This document shows positions 35,147-44,466 of a stretch of 64,000 nucleotides of DNA, piece by piece. This stretch comes from Gemmatimonadaceae bacterium (GTDB lineage Bacteria > Gemmatimonadota > Gemmatimonadetes > Gemmatimonadales > Gemmatimonadaceae), in contig DASYSS010000037.1 of assembly GCA_036003045.1 (NCBI GenBank), positions 42,905 to 106,904 of the forward strand. The letters run 5' to 3'. Numbering within the stretch: the first letter of the stretch is position 1; each line of letters starts with the position of its first letter. The translations under genes and the position numbers were made by a program. The notes beneath the pieces are model-generated. The model saw nothing but the letters and a program-made list of their open reading frames with translations. It had not been told where the DNA came from and searched no databases.

Positions 35147-37255
35147 CTAATGCGCCGTCGCCAACTCCTCGTCTTTCACCTTCGCCGACTCCTCGATGAT
35201 CTTCTGCTGCGTCTCGTGCGGCGCTTCCTCGTACCCCTTGAACCGCCGCCTGAACGTCGCGCGTCCCTGCGTCATCGACGACATCGAGCTCGCGTAGCCG
35301 TGCAACTCTGCCTGCGGCACGATCGCGCGGATTCGTGTACCGCCGTCGGCCGGCTCCGTGCCGAGAATGTGTCCGCGCCGCGACGAGAGATCGCCCAGCA
35401 CGTCGCCCATGTAGTCGTCGGGCGTATCGATCTCGAGCTCGTCGAGCGGCTCGAGCAGCGTCGGCTTGCACTTGGGCGCCACCGCCTTGAACGCGAGGAT
35501 GCCCGCCATCTTGAACGACATTTCGTTCGAGTCGACGGTGTGATACGAGCCATCGAACACCTCGACCTGGAAGTCCACCAACGGGTATCCGGCGAGGATC
35601 CCGCGGACGGACGCCTCTTGAATACCCCTGTCGACCGCCGGGATGTACTGCCTCGGAATCGAGCCGCCGACGATCTCGTCGACGAACTGGTAGCCTGAGC
35701 CGCGCGGCAGCGGCGCGAATCGCACCCAGCAGTCGCCGAACTGGCCGCGGCCGCCGGACTGCTTCTTGTGGCGCCCCTGCCCTTCGCCCTTGCCCTTGAT
35801 CGTCTCGCGATAGGCGATGCGAGGCTTCGACAGCTCCGCGGTCACGCTGAATTTCCGCTTGAGCTTCGACATCCCCACCTCGAGATGCCGCTCGCCGAGT
35901 CCCGACACGATCGTCTCGTGCGTCTCGGCATTGTAGTGCACCTCGAAGGTCGGGTCCTCGTCGTGGAGTCGATGCAGACCGGCTTGAAGCTTTTCTTCAT
36001 CCGCGCGGTTGGCGGCATGGACTGCCATCGAGATCACGCCCTCGGGGAACGCGACCAGCGGAAGGCGTACCGGATGCTGGCGCGTCGACAGCGTGTCGTT
36101 GGTGTGCGTGTTCCGGAGCTTGGCGACGCAGCCGATGTCGCCGGCGTGCAGCGTCTGGATCTCGATGCGCTCCTTTCCCTGCGCGATCGAGAGGTGATTC
36201 AGCTTCTCGACCCCGCTCCGCGTGGCGTTGTACAACTCGTCGCCGTTGTTGATCACGCCCGAGAAGAGACGGAAGAAGGTCACGTCGCCGACGTGCGGCT
36301 CGGACATCGTCTTGAACACGTGCGCGACGGGAGTCAGCGTATCGGTGGCGTGGATCTCGACGGTCGCGTCGCCCTCGGCGCCCTTGAACGCGTGCAGCTC
36401 TTCCATCTCGAACGCATTCGGCATCAGCTCGACGATCGTCGAGAGGATCGCCTGCATTCCGTAGTTCAATTCGTTGGACACGACGAAGAGCGGGAAGAGC
36501 TCCATCCGCTTCATCGCTTCCTTCATCGCGACGATCGCTTCCTCGCGCGCGATCTCGGTGCCCTCGAGATAGTGCTCGAGCAGCGTGTCGTCGGTGGCCG
36601 AAATGGATTCGATCAGCTCGGCGTAGTAGCGGTCGAAGATCTCCTTGGCTTCGTCCGGAACTTCCGTTTCCTCGTACTCGCCGGTCTTGAGGCCCTTCTT
36701 GAACTGATGCGCCTTTTTGGTGAAGAGGTTGACGACGCCGTGAAAGGTGTGCGCCTGGCCGACCGGCACTTCGACCGGAATGACCTTGTTGGAGAGGCGG
36801 GTCTTGATCTGCTGGTAGATGCGGTCGAAGTCGGCGTGCTCCTTGTCCATCATCGAGACGACGAAGAGCACCGGATCGCGCCGCGCGACCGCCTCGCGGA
36901 ACATCTTCTCGGTGCCGACTTCGACGCCCGACGTGGCGGAGACGACGACGAGCGCGCCGTCGGCGGCGGCCAGGCCGGCGACCGCATCGCCCTGGAAGTC
37001 GAGGTATCCTGGCGTGTCGATCAGATTGATCTTGGTGTCCTGCCACTCGGCGAACGCCGGGCCCAGGTTGATCGAGTAGCCGCGCTCGATCTCTTCGGCG
37101 GCGTGATCGGTGAGAGCGGTGCCGTCTTTCACCGAACCGTGCCGTTTCGAGCTTCCTGACACGAAGGCGAGCGCATCGACCAAACTGGTCTTGCCGCTCG
37201 CCCCGTGTCCCACGACCGCGATGTTGCGGATCTCCGACCCTTTGTATTCCCTCAT
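35147..37255 (-). CDS. EF-G-like translational GTPase
   Basis: The 702-residue protein has the EF-G layout: G domain, domain II, domains III-V with SGGRGQFGDCWVRF and a typical C-terminus. The G1 loop is GHGASGKT (16-23) and G3 is DTPGY (80-84). The G4 motif reads SMMD (134-137) instead of NKxD, so guanine specificity may be weakened. This matches a distinct EF-G-like paralogue group rather than the main elongation factor. It may act in translation recovery or ribosome recycling, but that is not shown. It is not next to other translation genes. Confidence 0.85.
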   Translation of the reverse strand: MREYKGSEIRNIAVVGHGASGKTSLVDALAFVSGSSKRHGSVKDGTALTDHAAEEIERGYSINLGPAFAEWQDTKINLIDTPGYLDFQGDAVAGLAAADGALVVVSATSGVEVGTEKMFREAVARRDPVLFVVSMMDKEHADFDRIYQQIKTRLSNKVIPVEVPVGQAHTFHGVVNLFTKKAHQFKKGLKTGEYEETEVPDEAKEIFDRYYAELIESISATDDTLLEHYLEGTEIAREEAIVAMKEAMKRMELFPLFVVSNELNYGMQAILSTIVELMPNAFEMEELHAFKGAEGDATVEIHATDTLTPVAHVFKTMSEPHVGDVTFFRLFSGVINNGDELYNATRSGVEKLNHLSIAQGKERIEIQTLHAGDIGCVAKLRNTHTNDTLSTRQHPVRLPLVAFPEGVISMAVHAANRADEEKLQAGLHRLHDEDPTFEVHYNAETHETIVSGLGERHLEVGMSKLKRKFSVTAELSKPRIAYRETIKGKGEGQGRHKKQSGGRGQFGDCWVRFAPLPRGSGYQFVDEIVGGSIPRQYIPAVDRGIQEASVRGILAGYPLVDFQVEVFDGSYHTVDSNEMSFKMAGILAFKAVAPKCKPTLLEPLDELEIDTPDDYMGDVLGDLSSRRGHILGTEPADGGTRIRAIVPQAELHGYASSMSSMTQGRATFRRRFKGYEEAPHETQQKIIEESAKVKDEELATAH

Positions 37256-37291
37256 ACGCGTCGAGTCTCCCGCCCACCGCAGCGCGGTGGG

Positions 37292-37540
37292 CTACAACAA
37301 TGTTCCGATGCGCGGGGCTTGGTCGAGCCACGCTCGCAGGGCGTCGTCGGTGATCGAGTCGTCGAGCGTCGAGAGCTCCACGGCGATGGCCCGAGCCGCT
37401 TGGCGCGTTTCAGTGGCGCAGTTGAAGACGAGGACACCGCCGCTCGCGGCAGCGCTCCATAGTCTTCCAATCGCGTCGGCGAACACGCGGACGGTACTAC
37501 TCGGGCGCTGGGGGGTGCTCTTGGCGGACAGCCTGGTCAT
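37292..37540 (-). CDS. Small hypothetical protein
   Basis: The ATG at 37540 gives 82 residues. The sequence has a basic N-terminus, a helical middle (VRVFADAIGRLW) and a block with alternating hydrophobic residues (GGVLVFNCATE) followed by an acidic helix. One cysteine is present. No family is recognised. The gene lies upstream of the EF-G-like gene on the same strand with a 36-bp gap. Confidence 0.45.
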   Translation of the reverse strand: MTRLSAKSTPQRPSSTVRVFADAIGRLWSAAASGGVLVFNCATETRQAARAIAVELSTLDDSITDDALRAWLDQAPRIGTLL

Positions 37541-37710
37541 TCCGTGACGGACCTGTTTCCGTGACACTGCTTCCCGGAGACCGGGCGCGTCAAGGGGGTC
37601 AGGCTGCCCTCCGTACCGCGGCGCTCTCAACTGTCAACTTTTGACCTGCCGAGGTGGCTAGGGCCCGTCGAAATTGAACGGACACGCCCCTTTCATATGG
37701 GTACCCCGCA

Positions 37711-38106
37711 ATGCGGCAATCGATCGGGCTGGTCGCTCTGGTCGTTCGCGAGTACGACGAGGCACTCGCCTTCTATGTAGGAGTGCTCGGCTTTTCGGTC
37801 GTCGAAGACCGGCCCGTGCCCGAGCAGAAAAAACGTTGGGTGGTCGTGGCTCCGCCGGGCGCCGCGGAATCGCGCCTGCTGCTCGCGCGCGGCGTCGGTC
37901 CGGAACAGACGTCGCGCATCGGCAACCAGACGGGCGGCCGCGTGTTTCTCTTCCTGCGCACGGATGATTTCTGGCGCGACTACAACGCGTACATCGCGAA
38001 GGGCGTCGTGTTCGTGAGGTCACCGAGGGAGGAAGAGTACGGGACGGTCGCCGTCTTCCAGGATCTCTATGGAAACTTGTGGGACTTGGTGCAGATGAAG
38101 AGTTGA
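37711..38106 (+). CDS. VOC-family (glyoxalase/dioxygenase fold) protein
   Basis: The 131-residue protein has the paired beta-alpha-beta-beta-beta modules of the VOC fold: IGLVALVVREYDEALAFYVGVLGFSVVEDRP at the start and GTVAVFQDLYGNLWDLVQ at the end. It lacks the first glyoxalase I metal histidine, as its start reads IGLVALVV. Such proteins act as isomerases, dioxygenases or antibiotic-binding proteins. It stands alone and is followed by a strong hairpin. Confidence 0.8.
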   Translation: MRQSIGLVALVVREYDEALAFYVGVLGFSVVEDRPVPEQKKRWVVVAPPGAAESRLLLARGVGPEQTSRIGNQTGGRVFLFLRTDDFWRDYNAYIAKGVVFVRSPREEEYGTVAVFQDLYGNLWDLVQMKS

Positions 38107-38196
38107 GAGCGCGGGTGCGTGGCGGGGTGTGAAGAGCCGCCCCCGCGCTCGTTCCAGTTCGCCGCACCCCGCCTCCGTACTCCTCCGCCCAAACGC

Positions 38197-38229
38197 GAAG
38201 CGGGGCGGCCCATTGGGCCGCCCCGCTTC
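38197..38229. terminator. Strong bidirectional hairpin
   Basis: A perfect 15-bp GC-rich stem (GAAGCGGGGCGGCCC and its complement) with an ATT loop lies between the convergent VOC and hypothetical genes. No long T run follows, so termination is likely but not certain. Confidence 0.65.
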
Positions 38230-38253
38230 ATTCTGACAAGGTAGGGTCTTGTC

Positions 38254-38793
38254 TCAATCTCCTTCGGTCTCGAACGCCAGTGCGTCTGCCAGTCTGAGTC
38301 GCTCGATCATCGACTCGAGCGGGGTGAACACCGGTCCTGTGATTCCAACGATCGGCCCGATCGAGATACTGATCGCCCGTCGGGCTCCTTCCGGCCAATC
38401 CGGCATCGACAGCCCCGCTACCAACCGCCGGATCAACTGACCGCACTCAGCCAACAACTGCCTCGCCGTCGAGTGGAGCGTCTCGAGCGGAATCTCGAGA
38501 TCGCTCGTTACGAGTCTCCCCGAAGGGTCCCTCCATGCCGCATCTCCAACTGCTCCCCGTTCAGGCCACACGCCGAGATGGCGGACTGCGTCGACCTGTC
38601 CATCGCTCGTTCGGTGCGACTCAACTGCTGCCGCTAGAGCCAGCGCAAGCGACTCCGGATTGGGTTCTCCGTACAGCGTCACAATGTCCCGCGACGGCCG
38701 CTCTGACGAATGCAACGGCGACGGAACGGAGTTCACGTGCGCCAATACCGGCGAGTGATCGGGGTTCTCCTCGAGCATCACGAGGATGTCCAT
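38254..38793 (-). CDS. Hypothetical protein
   Basis: The ATG at 38793 has a strong GGAGGGG Shine-Dalgarno sequence just upstream, so this start is preferred to one 24 codons earlier. The 179-residue protein has no membrane segment or cysteine-rich motif. Its middle contains a helical segment (PLETLHSTARQLLAECGQLIRRLV) and a glycine/isoleucine-rich loop (SISIGPIVGITGPV). The family is unknown. Confidence 0.5.
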   Translation of the reverse strand: MDILVMLEENPDHSPVLAHVNSVPSPLHSSERPSRDIVTLYGEPNPESLALALAAAVESHRTSDGQVDAVRHLGVWPERGAVGDAAWRDPSGRLVTSDLEIPLETLHSTARQLLAECGQLIRRLVAGLSMPDWPEGARRAISISIGPIVGITGPVFTPLESMIERLRLADALAFETEGD

Positions 38794-38980
38794 TTCCCCC
38801 TCCTGGTATTGGTACTTCGGGTGCTGCGGGACTGCCCCGCTGTCCTCCGAATCCACTGCTCCCACCTTCCCGACGCCTCGAGGTGCTTCCGAGTTTCAAA
38901 CGAGTCATCGGGCCCTTCAAGAAATCGAACCCGATTCGCGATCCGATGTTCCTTCTACAACCGTGGCGTACCACGGTCGG

Positions 38981-39493
38981 TCACATTCGCGTTTCGCCCT
39001 GCGATGAATTGTGCATTGCGCGAGAATCGAACGCGTTTTGCCCGACCGCCACTCGAATTCCGACCACCAGGGACACCGCGATCACGATCGCCAGCACCAC
39101 GCAATCGCCTAGCTGCACAACCGATGCGAGACCGTTTCCGGTCACGCTCGCGGTGATCCACGACAGCGCGAACTCGGCACACCCGACTACGATTCCTGCC
39201 GCGGCCAACCGCCAGCCTCGTGTGACCAGCGCCACAAACGCGATCGCCCACACGAAGCTCAGCAGGACATGGCCCACCAAACCGACGATGACCAGCGACG
39301 TCGACCCACTCGAAATAGTTGTATGAGCAAGCGTCGCGCCGATGGCGGCGAAGGGAAGTCGGACGCTTCCGAGGCGGCGCCCGATGGCGATCAGCGCGCC
39401 GGTCGACGCCGAGGCCGCGAGACCACCCGCCACGATCGTCGGCGCGACGACACGTCGAGACGTCGGGCTTTGTATCGCGACTGGATCGTTCAC
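38981..39493 (-). CDS. Hypothetical integral membrane protein
   Basis: The GTG at 39493 starts a 170-residue protein with four predicted membrane helices (about residues 15-35, 45-85, 90-110 and 120-155), rich in Ala, Val and Ile. There are no charged motifs that name a transporter family. It diverges from the response-regulator gene, whose ATG lies 105 bp away. Confidence 0.5.
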   Translation of the reverse strand: MNDPVAIQSPTSRRVVAPTIVAGGLAASASTGALIAIGRRLGSVRLPFAAIGATLAHTTISSGSTSLVIVGLVGHVLLSFVWAIAFVALVTRGWRLAAAGIVVGCAEFALSWITASVTGNGLASVVQLGDCVVLAIVIAVSLVVGIRVAVGQNAFDSRAMHNSSQGETRM

Positions 39494-39597
39494 GCACCCA
39501 AAGCAAGCGGGCCCCCGTCATCGACTCAAGTGGCGTCGCGCCACTCCTCGCGGCAGCGCTTGCTCGCGTCCACTCGAACACGGATCTTGAGTCCACG

Positions 39598-40308
39598 ATG
39601 CCGGACTCGGCTCACCACCACTCCATTCTGATCATCGAGGACAACTCGCGACTGGTCGCCATGCTCGACCGCGCCCTTCGCGAGCAGGGGTACCACGTCC
39701 GCTCGGCCCGAGACGGCGACGCCGGACTCGAAAGCGCGCTCGAGAACGCCGCGGATCTGATCATCCTCGACGTCGGACTGCCGCGACGAAACGGCTTTGA
39801 CGTCGTGAAGGAGCTGCGCCGTCACGGCATTCGCACACCGATGCTCATGCTCACCGCCCGGCGCGAAGTCGCCGACCGCGTCACCGGCCTCGAGGCGGGA
39901 GCCGACGACTATCTCATCAAACCGTTCGACGTGGACGAGCTGGTCGCCCGCGTGCGCGCGCTCTTGCGGCGCGCCGCCACGCCGGAGCGTGCGCCCATCC
40001 TGCGCGTCGGCGACGTGGTTCTCGATCCCGTCGCGCGGACGGCCGAACGCGGTACGCGGCCGCTCGCCCTGACGCAGCGCGAGTTCGAGCTGCTCGAGTG
40101 CTTCATGCGGCACCCCAGCCAGCCGCTGGGCCGCAACGCGATCGCGCGCTACGTCTGGCACGAGACCGTGGAGGGCGGGGACAGCAACATCGTCGACGTG
40201 TACGTCGCGTACCTGCGCAAGAAGCTCGACGCCGACGGCGAAGAACCGATGCTGCACACGCTGCGCGGCGTCGGCTACATGCTCCGCGCTCCGGCGACCC
40301 ACGGATGA
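39598..40308 (+). CDS. OmpR-family response regulator
   Basis: The 236-residue protein has a receiver domain (about 8-120) with phospho-acceptor Asp in LIILDVGLPRRNG and the conserved Lys in DYLIKPFD, then a winged-helix DNA-binding domain (about 135-232) with ALTQREFELLECF and VDVYVAYLRKKLD. The ATG at 39598 is preferred to longer upstream frames since the receiver begins there. No histidine kinase gene is next to it, so it is an orphan here. Confidence 0.9.
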   Translation: MPDSAHHHSILIIEDNSRLVAMLDRALREQGYHVRSARDGDAGLESALENAADLIILDVGLPRRNGFDVVKELRRHGIRTPMLMLTARREVADRVTGLEAGADDYLIKPFDVDELVARVRALLRRAATPERAPILRVGDVVLDPVARTAERGTRPLALTQREFELLECFMRHPSQPLGRNAIARYVWHETVEGGDSNIVDVYVAYLRKKLDADGEEPMLHTLRGVGYMLRAPATHG

Positions 40309-40323
40309 TCACGGCGAAAACGC

Positions 40324-40353
40324 GACGGCCCCGGCTTTCGAGCCGGGGCCGTC
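40324..40353. terminator. Intrinsic terminator with UUCG tetraloop
   Basis: A perfect 13-bp GC-rich stem (GACGGCCCCGGCT and its complement) closes on a TTCG tetraloop between the convergent response-regulator and lipoprotein genes. The tetraloop makes it very stable. Confidence 0.8.
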
Positions 40354-40370
40354 GTGTTTCGTGTCGTTAC

Positions 40371-41102
40371 TCAGGGTCCGCCGGTGCCGCCGTCGATGTC
40401 GGGGCCGCCATCGTCGATGCAGTCCGGATCGTCGGGTGACGGGTCGCAGGGCAAACCCGTGTAGACGTTGTAGCCGCTGAAATGTTTGATCCGCCGCCAG
40501 ACAACGCCGTTCTTGAGGTTCACATGGGTGACCAGGCTGCCGTCGAAACCGGCATCCGTTTGCGACGACGCGTCGAGACCCGGGCGGTAATAGATGCCGA
40601 GATAGTGGAGCGCCGACGGATTCGCCGAATAATAGTCGGCATTCGACGTGATCGCGTTCGCGTACACGCTCGTCGCGATGAGAACTTTTGTATTCGGATT
40701 GAATCGCAGCGCCGGCGAGAAGTCGATCGTGAAGCCGGTGCTCGTGAATCCGTACGTCGCCGTGATCGTGACCGACTGTCCGTCGGCCAGCGTCGAGCAC
40801 GGGTCGTTCCACGTGCCGGGACCGTACGAGCTCGTCGCCGGATCACAGATGGAATTCGCCGGGAAGCTCAGAGCGTACAGCCCGCCAATCTGGAACGTCC
40901 CGCCGGCCGACGTCACCGTAAACGATGTCGTGCGGAGTCCGGTGAAAGACGAGCCGGAATTGAAGTCGAGCGAAGGCTTATCGGTCGCGACCGTTATGAG
41001 CCTTGACGCGCTCGGCGCAGTCGTCGATTGATCGCAGCTGATCGACATGACCGCGAGTACTGCGGCTCCCGCAATCGGGAGCGTCCTCGGGAAGCGCCGC
41101 AT
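40371..41102 (-). CDS. Hypothetical lipoprotein
   Basis: The ATG at 41102 is chosen because it places a lipoprotein signal peptide at the N-terminus (ending MSISC, cysteine near residue 23). The 243-residue mature protein is rich in Ser, Thr and Gly with alternating strand-like segments, as in secreted beta-sandwich proteins. Four further cysteines could form disulfides. The C-terminus is acidic and glycine-rich (DPDCIDDGGPDIDGG). I do not recognise a family. Confidence 0.6.
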   Translation of the reverse strand: MRRFPRTLPIAGAAVLAVMSISCDQSTTAPSASRLITVATDKPSLDFNSGSSFTGLRTTSFTVTSAGGTFQIGGLYALSFPANSICDPATSSYGPGTWNDPCSTLADGQSVTITATYGFTSTGFTIDFSPALRFNPNTKVLIATSVYANAITSNADYYSANPSALHYLGIYYRPGLDASSQTDAGFDGSLVTHVNLKNGVVWRRIKHFSGYNVYTGLPCDPSPDDPDCIDDGGPDIDGGTGGP

Positions 41103-41202
41103 AAGCACCAGCCATCTCTTTTTAGAACAACCAGCAAACACGTCCGTCGGCGGAGCGTTAGTCGAAGCTAAGCTCGGTGCTACGGATGTGCTAGCGTCAA
41201 AG

Positions 41203-44200
41203 CTACTGCTGTGGTCGCTCCAGGCTGGCTTCCAATACGTCAAATCGTCTCGTCATCTCCGGGTATCCGAGCTTTTTGACTCGATCCCCATACGCTCGCA
41301 GCAGTTCGCCAACACGAGTTCGGTCGATTCGGCCGACGGCCTCAGCACACGAGGTGATGAGCCAGGCGGCGCAATACATGTCCGTGGATTCGGCCAGCTC
41401 AACCGACCGGGCTAACCGTTCAACCGCGCGATCGCGCTGTTCGTCATCACCCGCGTAACCGCGAATTTGGAGGGCTTCCACGACCTCGCGCCCCACGAAC
41501 CAGTCGGTTCGATCTTTGGTGCGGCTTCGCAGAGCGCGTATCGCCGAACGAGCCTCATCCTCCTTCCCGAGCTCGAGCGCGCAGAGACCGGCACCGGCCG
41601 TCGCCCCGGCCTCGATGTCTGCTTGCCCGATCCGCTGCGCGAGCGAGACCGTCGTCTCGTAGAGCTGCGTCGCCGATTCCCAGCGTCCGACCTCTCGCTC
41701 CGCGTGCGCCATGTTGAACAGCGCGGCCAGCTGATACTCGCTGTGCTTCACCGCGACGAACAACCCGAGCGCTTCGCTGAACAGATCGCGCGCCTTTTCG
41801 TAATCGCCGCAACGCTGCAACAACACGCCGAGGTTCAGAGCGGCGGCGCCCCACAGGTCGGGAATTCCGCCGGCGCGACCGACGGTGATCGCCTTCGAGT
41901 ACGCTTCGAACGCGACGTCGAGACGCGACTCGAATTGCGCGACGACTCCCATGTTGCCGTACGTCCTCGCCTGTCCGCGCGCATCGCCCACCGTCTCGTA
42001 CAACGACAGCGCGCGCTCGAGAATCGAATACGCCCGGCTCGGCGACTCGCTGAACATCGCGCCGCCCAAGCGATTCACCGCGTCGGCGAGGAGAAGCGTG
42101 TCGCCGACCTGCTCCGCCATCGCCACTCCTTCCGCGGCGAAGCGCTCGGACGTCCGGCGATCGCCAAGGCGGCCATAGGTCTGCGACATCATGAGCAGCA
42201 CCGCCACGTGCTCGTGGTCGAAGCGGAGCCGCTTCGCTTCCGCCTCGAGCACCTTGAGCGCTTCGAGCGTCACGAGCGCCGGCTGGCCGAGCTCCATCCG
42301 CGCGCGCTCGCGCAGACGGCGCAGCGTGAGCGACCGGCGCTCGTCGCCCTGACCGTCGAACCACTCGATGGCGAGATCGCAGAGCTCTTCGACTTCGTCG
42401 AAACGGCCGCGCGTCTCCGACAAATGCGCCAACGCGACGCGAATCTCGGCCAGCTCGCCCGGACTCGTCGCGTTGCGCGCCGCAAGCTGCAGGTACGAGC
42501 TCGCCGCGCCGGACGCGTACACTCGCTCGGCTGTCTTTGCCGCGAACTGACCCCAGCAGTAGGCGTCCGCCTGCTCGCCGGCCGCGTCGTAGTGCAAGGC
42601 GATGTCGTCGGTCGAATCGGGTCGCAGCCTTTCCAACGCCTGCGCGACGCGCAGATGGAGCTGTCGTCGCTGCTGCGACGGAAGTCCGTCGATCAACACC
42701 TCGGCCACGTCGTCGTGCGTGAATGCGTAGCTGCCGCGATTCCGCTCGCGCGTCGGGTGAACCAGCCCCGCGCTCAACGCCTCCGACAGCGCGAGCCGGA
42801 CGGCGGGCTCGCTGCCGGCGCCCGCGGCGACCAACAGCCGAACGTCGAATTCGCGCCCGACGATGGCGGCGGTCCACAACACGCCGTATGTGCTCGCGGA
42901 GAATCGCTCGAGTCGGTGTCCGATCAGCGCCGGACGCCCGGCGGGGATTCGCAGCTCCGACACCGGCGTCCATTCCCATCGCATGCCGTTGTGCCAGACG
43001 TACCCGTCTTCGACGAGCGATCGGAGCAGGTGCGTGATGAAGAGCGGATTCCCCTCGGTGTGGCGGTAGATGAACGCGAGCAGCTCGCGTCCGACTGCCT
43101 GCCGGTGGAAAGCCGCGTCGAGCCACTGCTTCACTTCATCGCGCGTGAGATTCGCGATGCTGATCTGTCGAGCGAGCTCGGGTCGCGAGCTCGCTCGTCG
43201 CATCCAGGTGCTGTCATGCGGGCCGCTCCCAAGACCGCTCGTCTCCGTCCGGAACGCCAGGCAGATCATGATGCGGTCGCGGTCGAGCTGGCCGATCAAA
43301 TGTTCGAGCGCGTCCCACGACCACGAATCCGCCCACTGCATCTCGTCGAGCACGAGCACGAACGGCCGGTCCGATGCGAGCAGACGCACATAGTCGGCAA
43401 GCTCTCCGAGCAAGCGGAACTGGCTTCCGGGGCGCGCCACGACCGCTAGCTCGCCGAGTGCCGGCTCGAGGTGCTGAAGCTCGGCCCACTCCCGCTCGGG
43501 CGCGGGCTGGAAGACGTGCGTCGCGCGAAGCAGCGCGCGCCAGACGCCGTACGCTTTGGGCAGAGTGCGTTTGGGCGCCGCGACCGACGCGAACAGCCCG
43601 CCGCGCAGCCTCGCCTCAGACTCGAGCTGCCTGAGCAGCGTGGCCGTGCCAGTACCCGACGCGCCCGTCACGGCCACCACCCTCGGCTGTCCAGCGCCAA
43701 CTTCGTCGAGCCATTGTCTCAGCGAGGCGAGCTCCTGAACGCGCCCGGCGAACCGGTCGATGGAGAGTGGACGGCGAAGCGCTTCGTGATGCGCGGGAGG
43801 CATCGCCGCCGCACCGTCGCGCCCCTGCGACTGAATGCGAGCGAGGGCCGCGGCCGCCGCGTCGAGAACCGCTTCGTACGATACCCCGTGATCCGGTGCG
43901 GCTGCCGCACCAATCGAAAGCGTCCTGGCGCCAAAGCCGTTCGAGAAACGGTGCGTTCGGACCGCGGCGCAGATGCGGTCGCCGACCGACCGTCCATCGT
44001 CCGCGCTTGCGTTGTTGAGGACGACCACCACGCGCTCGCCGATGCGCCCGACCAGGTCCGCACCGCGGACCGAAGCGCCGATCAGCTCGAACACCTCTCG
44101 GTTCAGCGCGTCGAGGTGATCGGGCGACCAGGGCTCGCCATCGGCAGCCGGCTTGGGCGGCGGCTCGACGTCGATCTCGGCGACCAATACCGCCACCGGG

Positions 44201-44289
44201 CCGGGGCCCCCGCCACGACGCCCTGCCTCGGCCACGACGGTTCTGGCGGCAGCGTCGAGCTCGTTGGCGTCCAGGTACAGCTGCGACAT
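41203..44289 (-). CDS. Large regulator: degenerate GGDEF, AAA-type ATPase and TPR repeats
   Basis: The ATG at 44289 has a good AGGA upstream. The 1,028-residue protein begins with a GGDEF-like domain (about 20-160) in which the GGDEF signature is lost (RIGERVVVVL). Next comes a STAND/AAA ATPase domain (about 190-560) with Walker B VLVLDEMQWAD, but the P-loop reads GASGTGTAT and lacks the usual Lys. About 400 C-terminal residues are TPR-like helical repeats. Such proteins act as signal-gated adaptors or regulators, with no DNA-binding domain here. The output is unknown. Confidence 0.8.
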   Translation of the reverse strand: MSQLYLDANELDAAARTVVAEAGRRGGGPGPVAVLVAEIDVEPPPKPAADGEPWSPDHLDALNREVFELIGASVRGADLVGRIGERVVVVLNNASADDGRSVGDRICAAVRTHRFSNGFGARTLSIGAAAAPDHGVSYEAVLDAAAAALARIQSQGRDGAAAMPPAHHEALRRPLSIDRFAGRVQELASLRQWLDEVGAGQPRVVAVTGASGTGTATLLRQLESEARLRGGLFASVAAPKRTLPKAYGVWRALLRATHVFQPAPEREWAELQHLEPALGELAVVARPGSQFRLLGELADYVRLLASDRPFVLVLDEMQWADSWSWDALEHLIGQLDRDRIMICLAFRTETSGLGSGPHDSTWMRRASSRPELARQISIANLTRDEVKQWLDAAFHRQAVGRELLAFIYRHTEGNPLFITHLLRSLVEDGYVWHNGMRWEWTPVSELRIPAGRPALIGHRLERFSASTYGVLWTAAIVGREFDVRLLVAAGAGSEPAVRLALSEALSAGLVHPTRERNRGSYAFTHDDVAEVLIDGLPSQQRRQLHLRVAQALERLRPDSTDDIALHYDAAGEQADAYCWGQFAAKTAERVYASGAASSYLQLAARNATSPGELAEIRVALAHLSETRGRFDEVEELCDLAIEWFDGQGDERRSLTLRRLRERARMELGQPALVTLEALKVLEAEAKRLRFDHEHVAVLLMMSQTYGRLGDRRTSERFAAEGVAMAEQVGDTLLLADAVNRLGGAMFSESPSRAYSILERALSLYETVGDARGQARTYGNMGVVAQFESRLDVAFEAYSKAITVGRAGGIPDLWGAAALNLGVLLQRCGDYEKARDLFSEALGLFVAVKHSEYQLAALFNMAHAEREVGRWESATQLYETTVSLAQRIGQADIEAGATAGAGLCALELGKEDEARSAIRALRSRTKDRTDWFVGREVVEALQIRGYAGDDEQRDRAVERLARSVELAESTDMYCAAWLITSCAEAVGRIDRTRVGELLRAYGDRVKKLGYPEMTRRFDVLEASLERPQQ

Positions 44290-44466
44290 TCTGTTCCTAG
44301 GAGGACGAGTGGGCGAACCGGGGGTTCTCAACCGTAGGAAGCGGGAACGAACCCCGCAAGATCTTTTTGCACCAGAAGTTGGGGCACCAAACCAGGATCG
44401 CGGGTATGGTTAACGAGGCGGGTCGGCCGGCGTCTACCCAAGCGGCTTACCGTTCCGGGATTACCT

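Noticed and set aside
35768..37159. 463-codon open frame opposite the EF-G-like gene
   Set aside because: It is antisense to a well-supported gene and rich in Arg, Asp, Glu and His as expected from the reverse reading of high-GC codons; no family motif is visible.
38535..39326. 263-codon plus-strand open frame
   Set aside because: It has low-complexity Pro, Thr and Arg content and overlaps two minus-strand genes, one with a strong Shine-Dalgarno sequence.
41467..43449. 660-codon open frame opposite the GGDEF/ATPase/TPR regulator
   Set aside because: The composition is typical of a reverse-strand shadow, while the minus-strand product has clear Walker B and TPR features.
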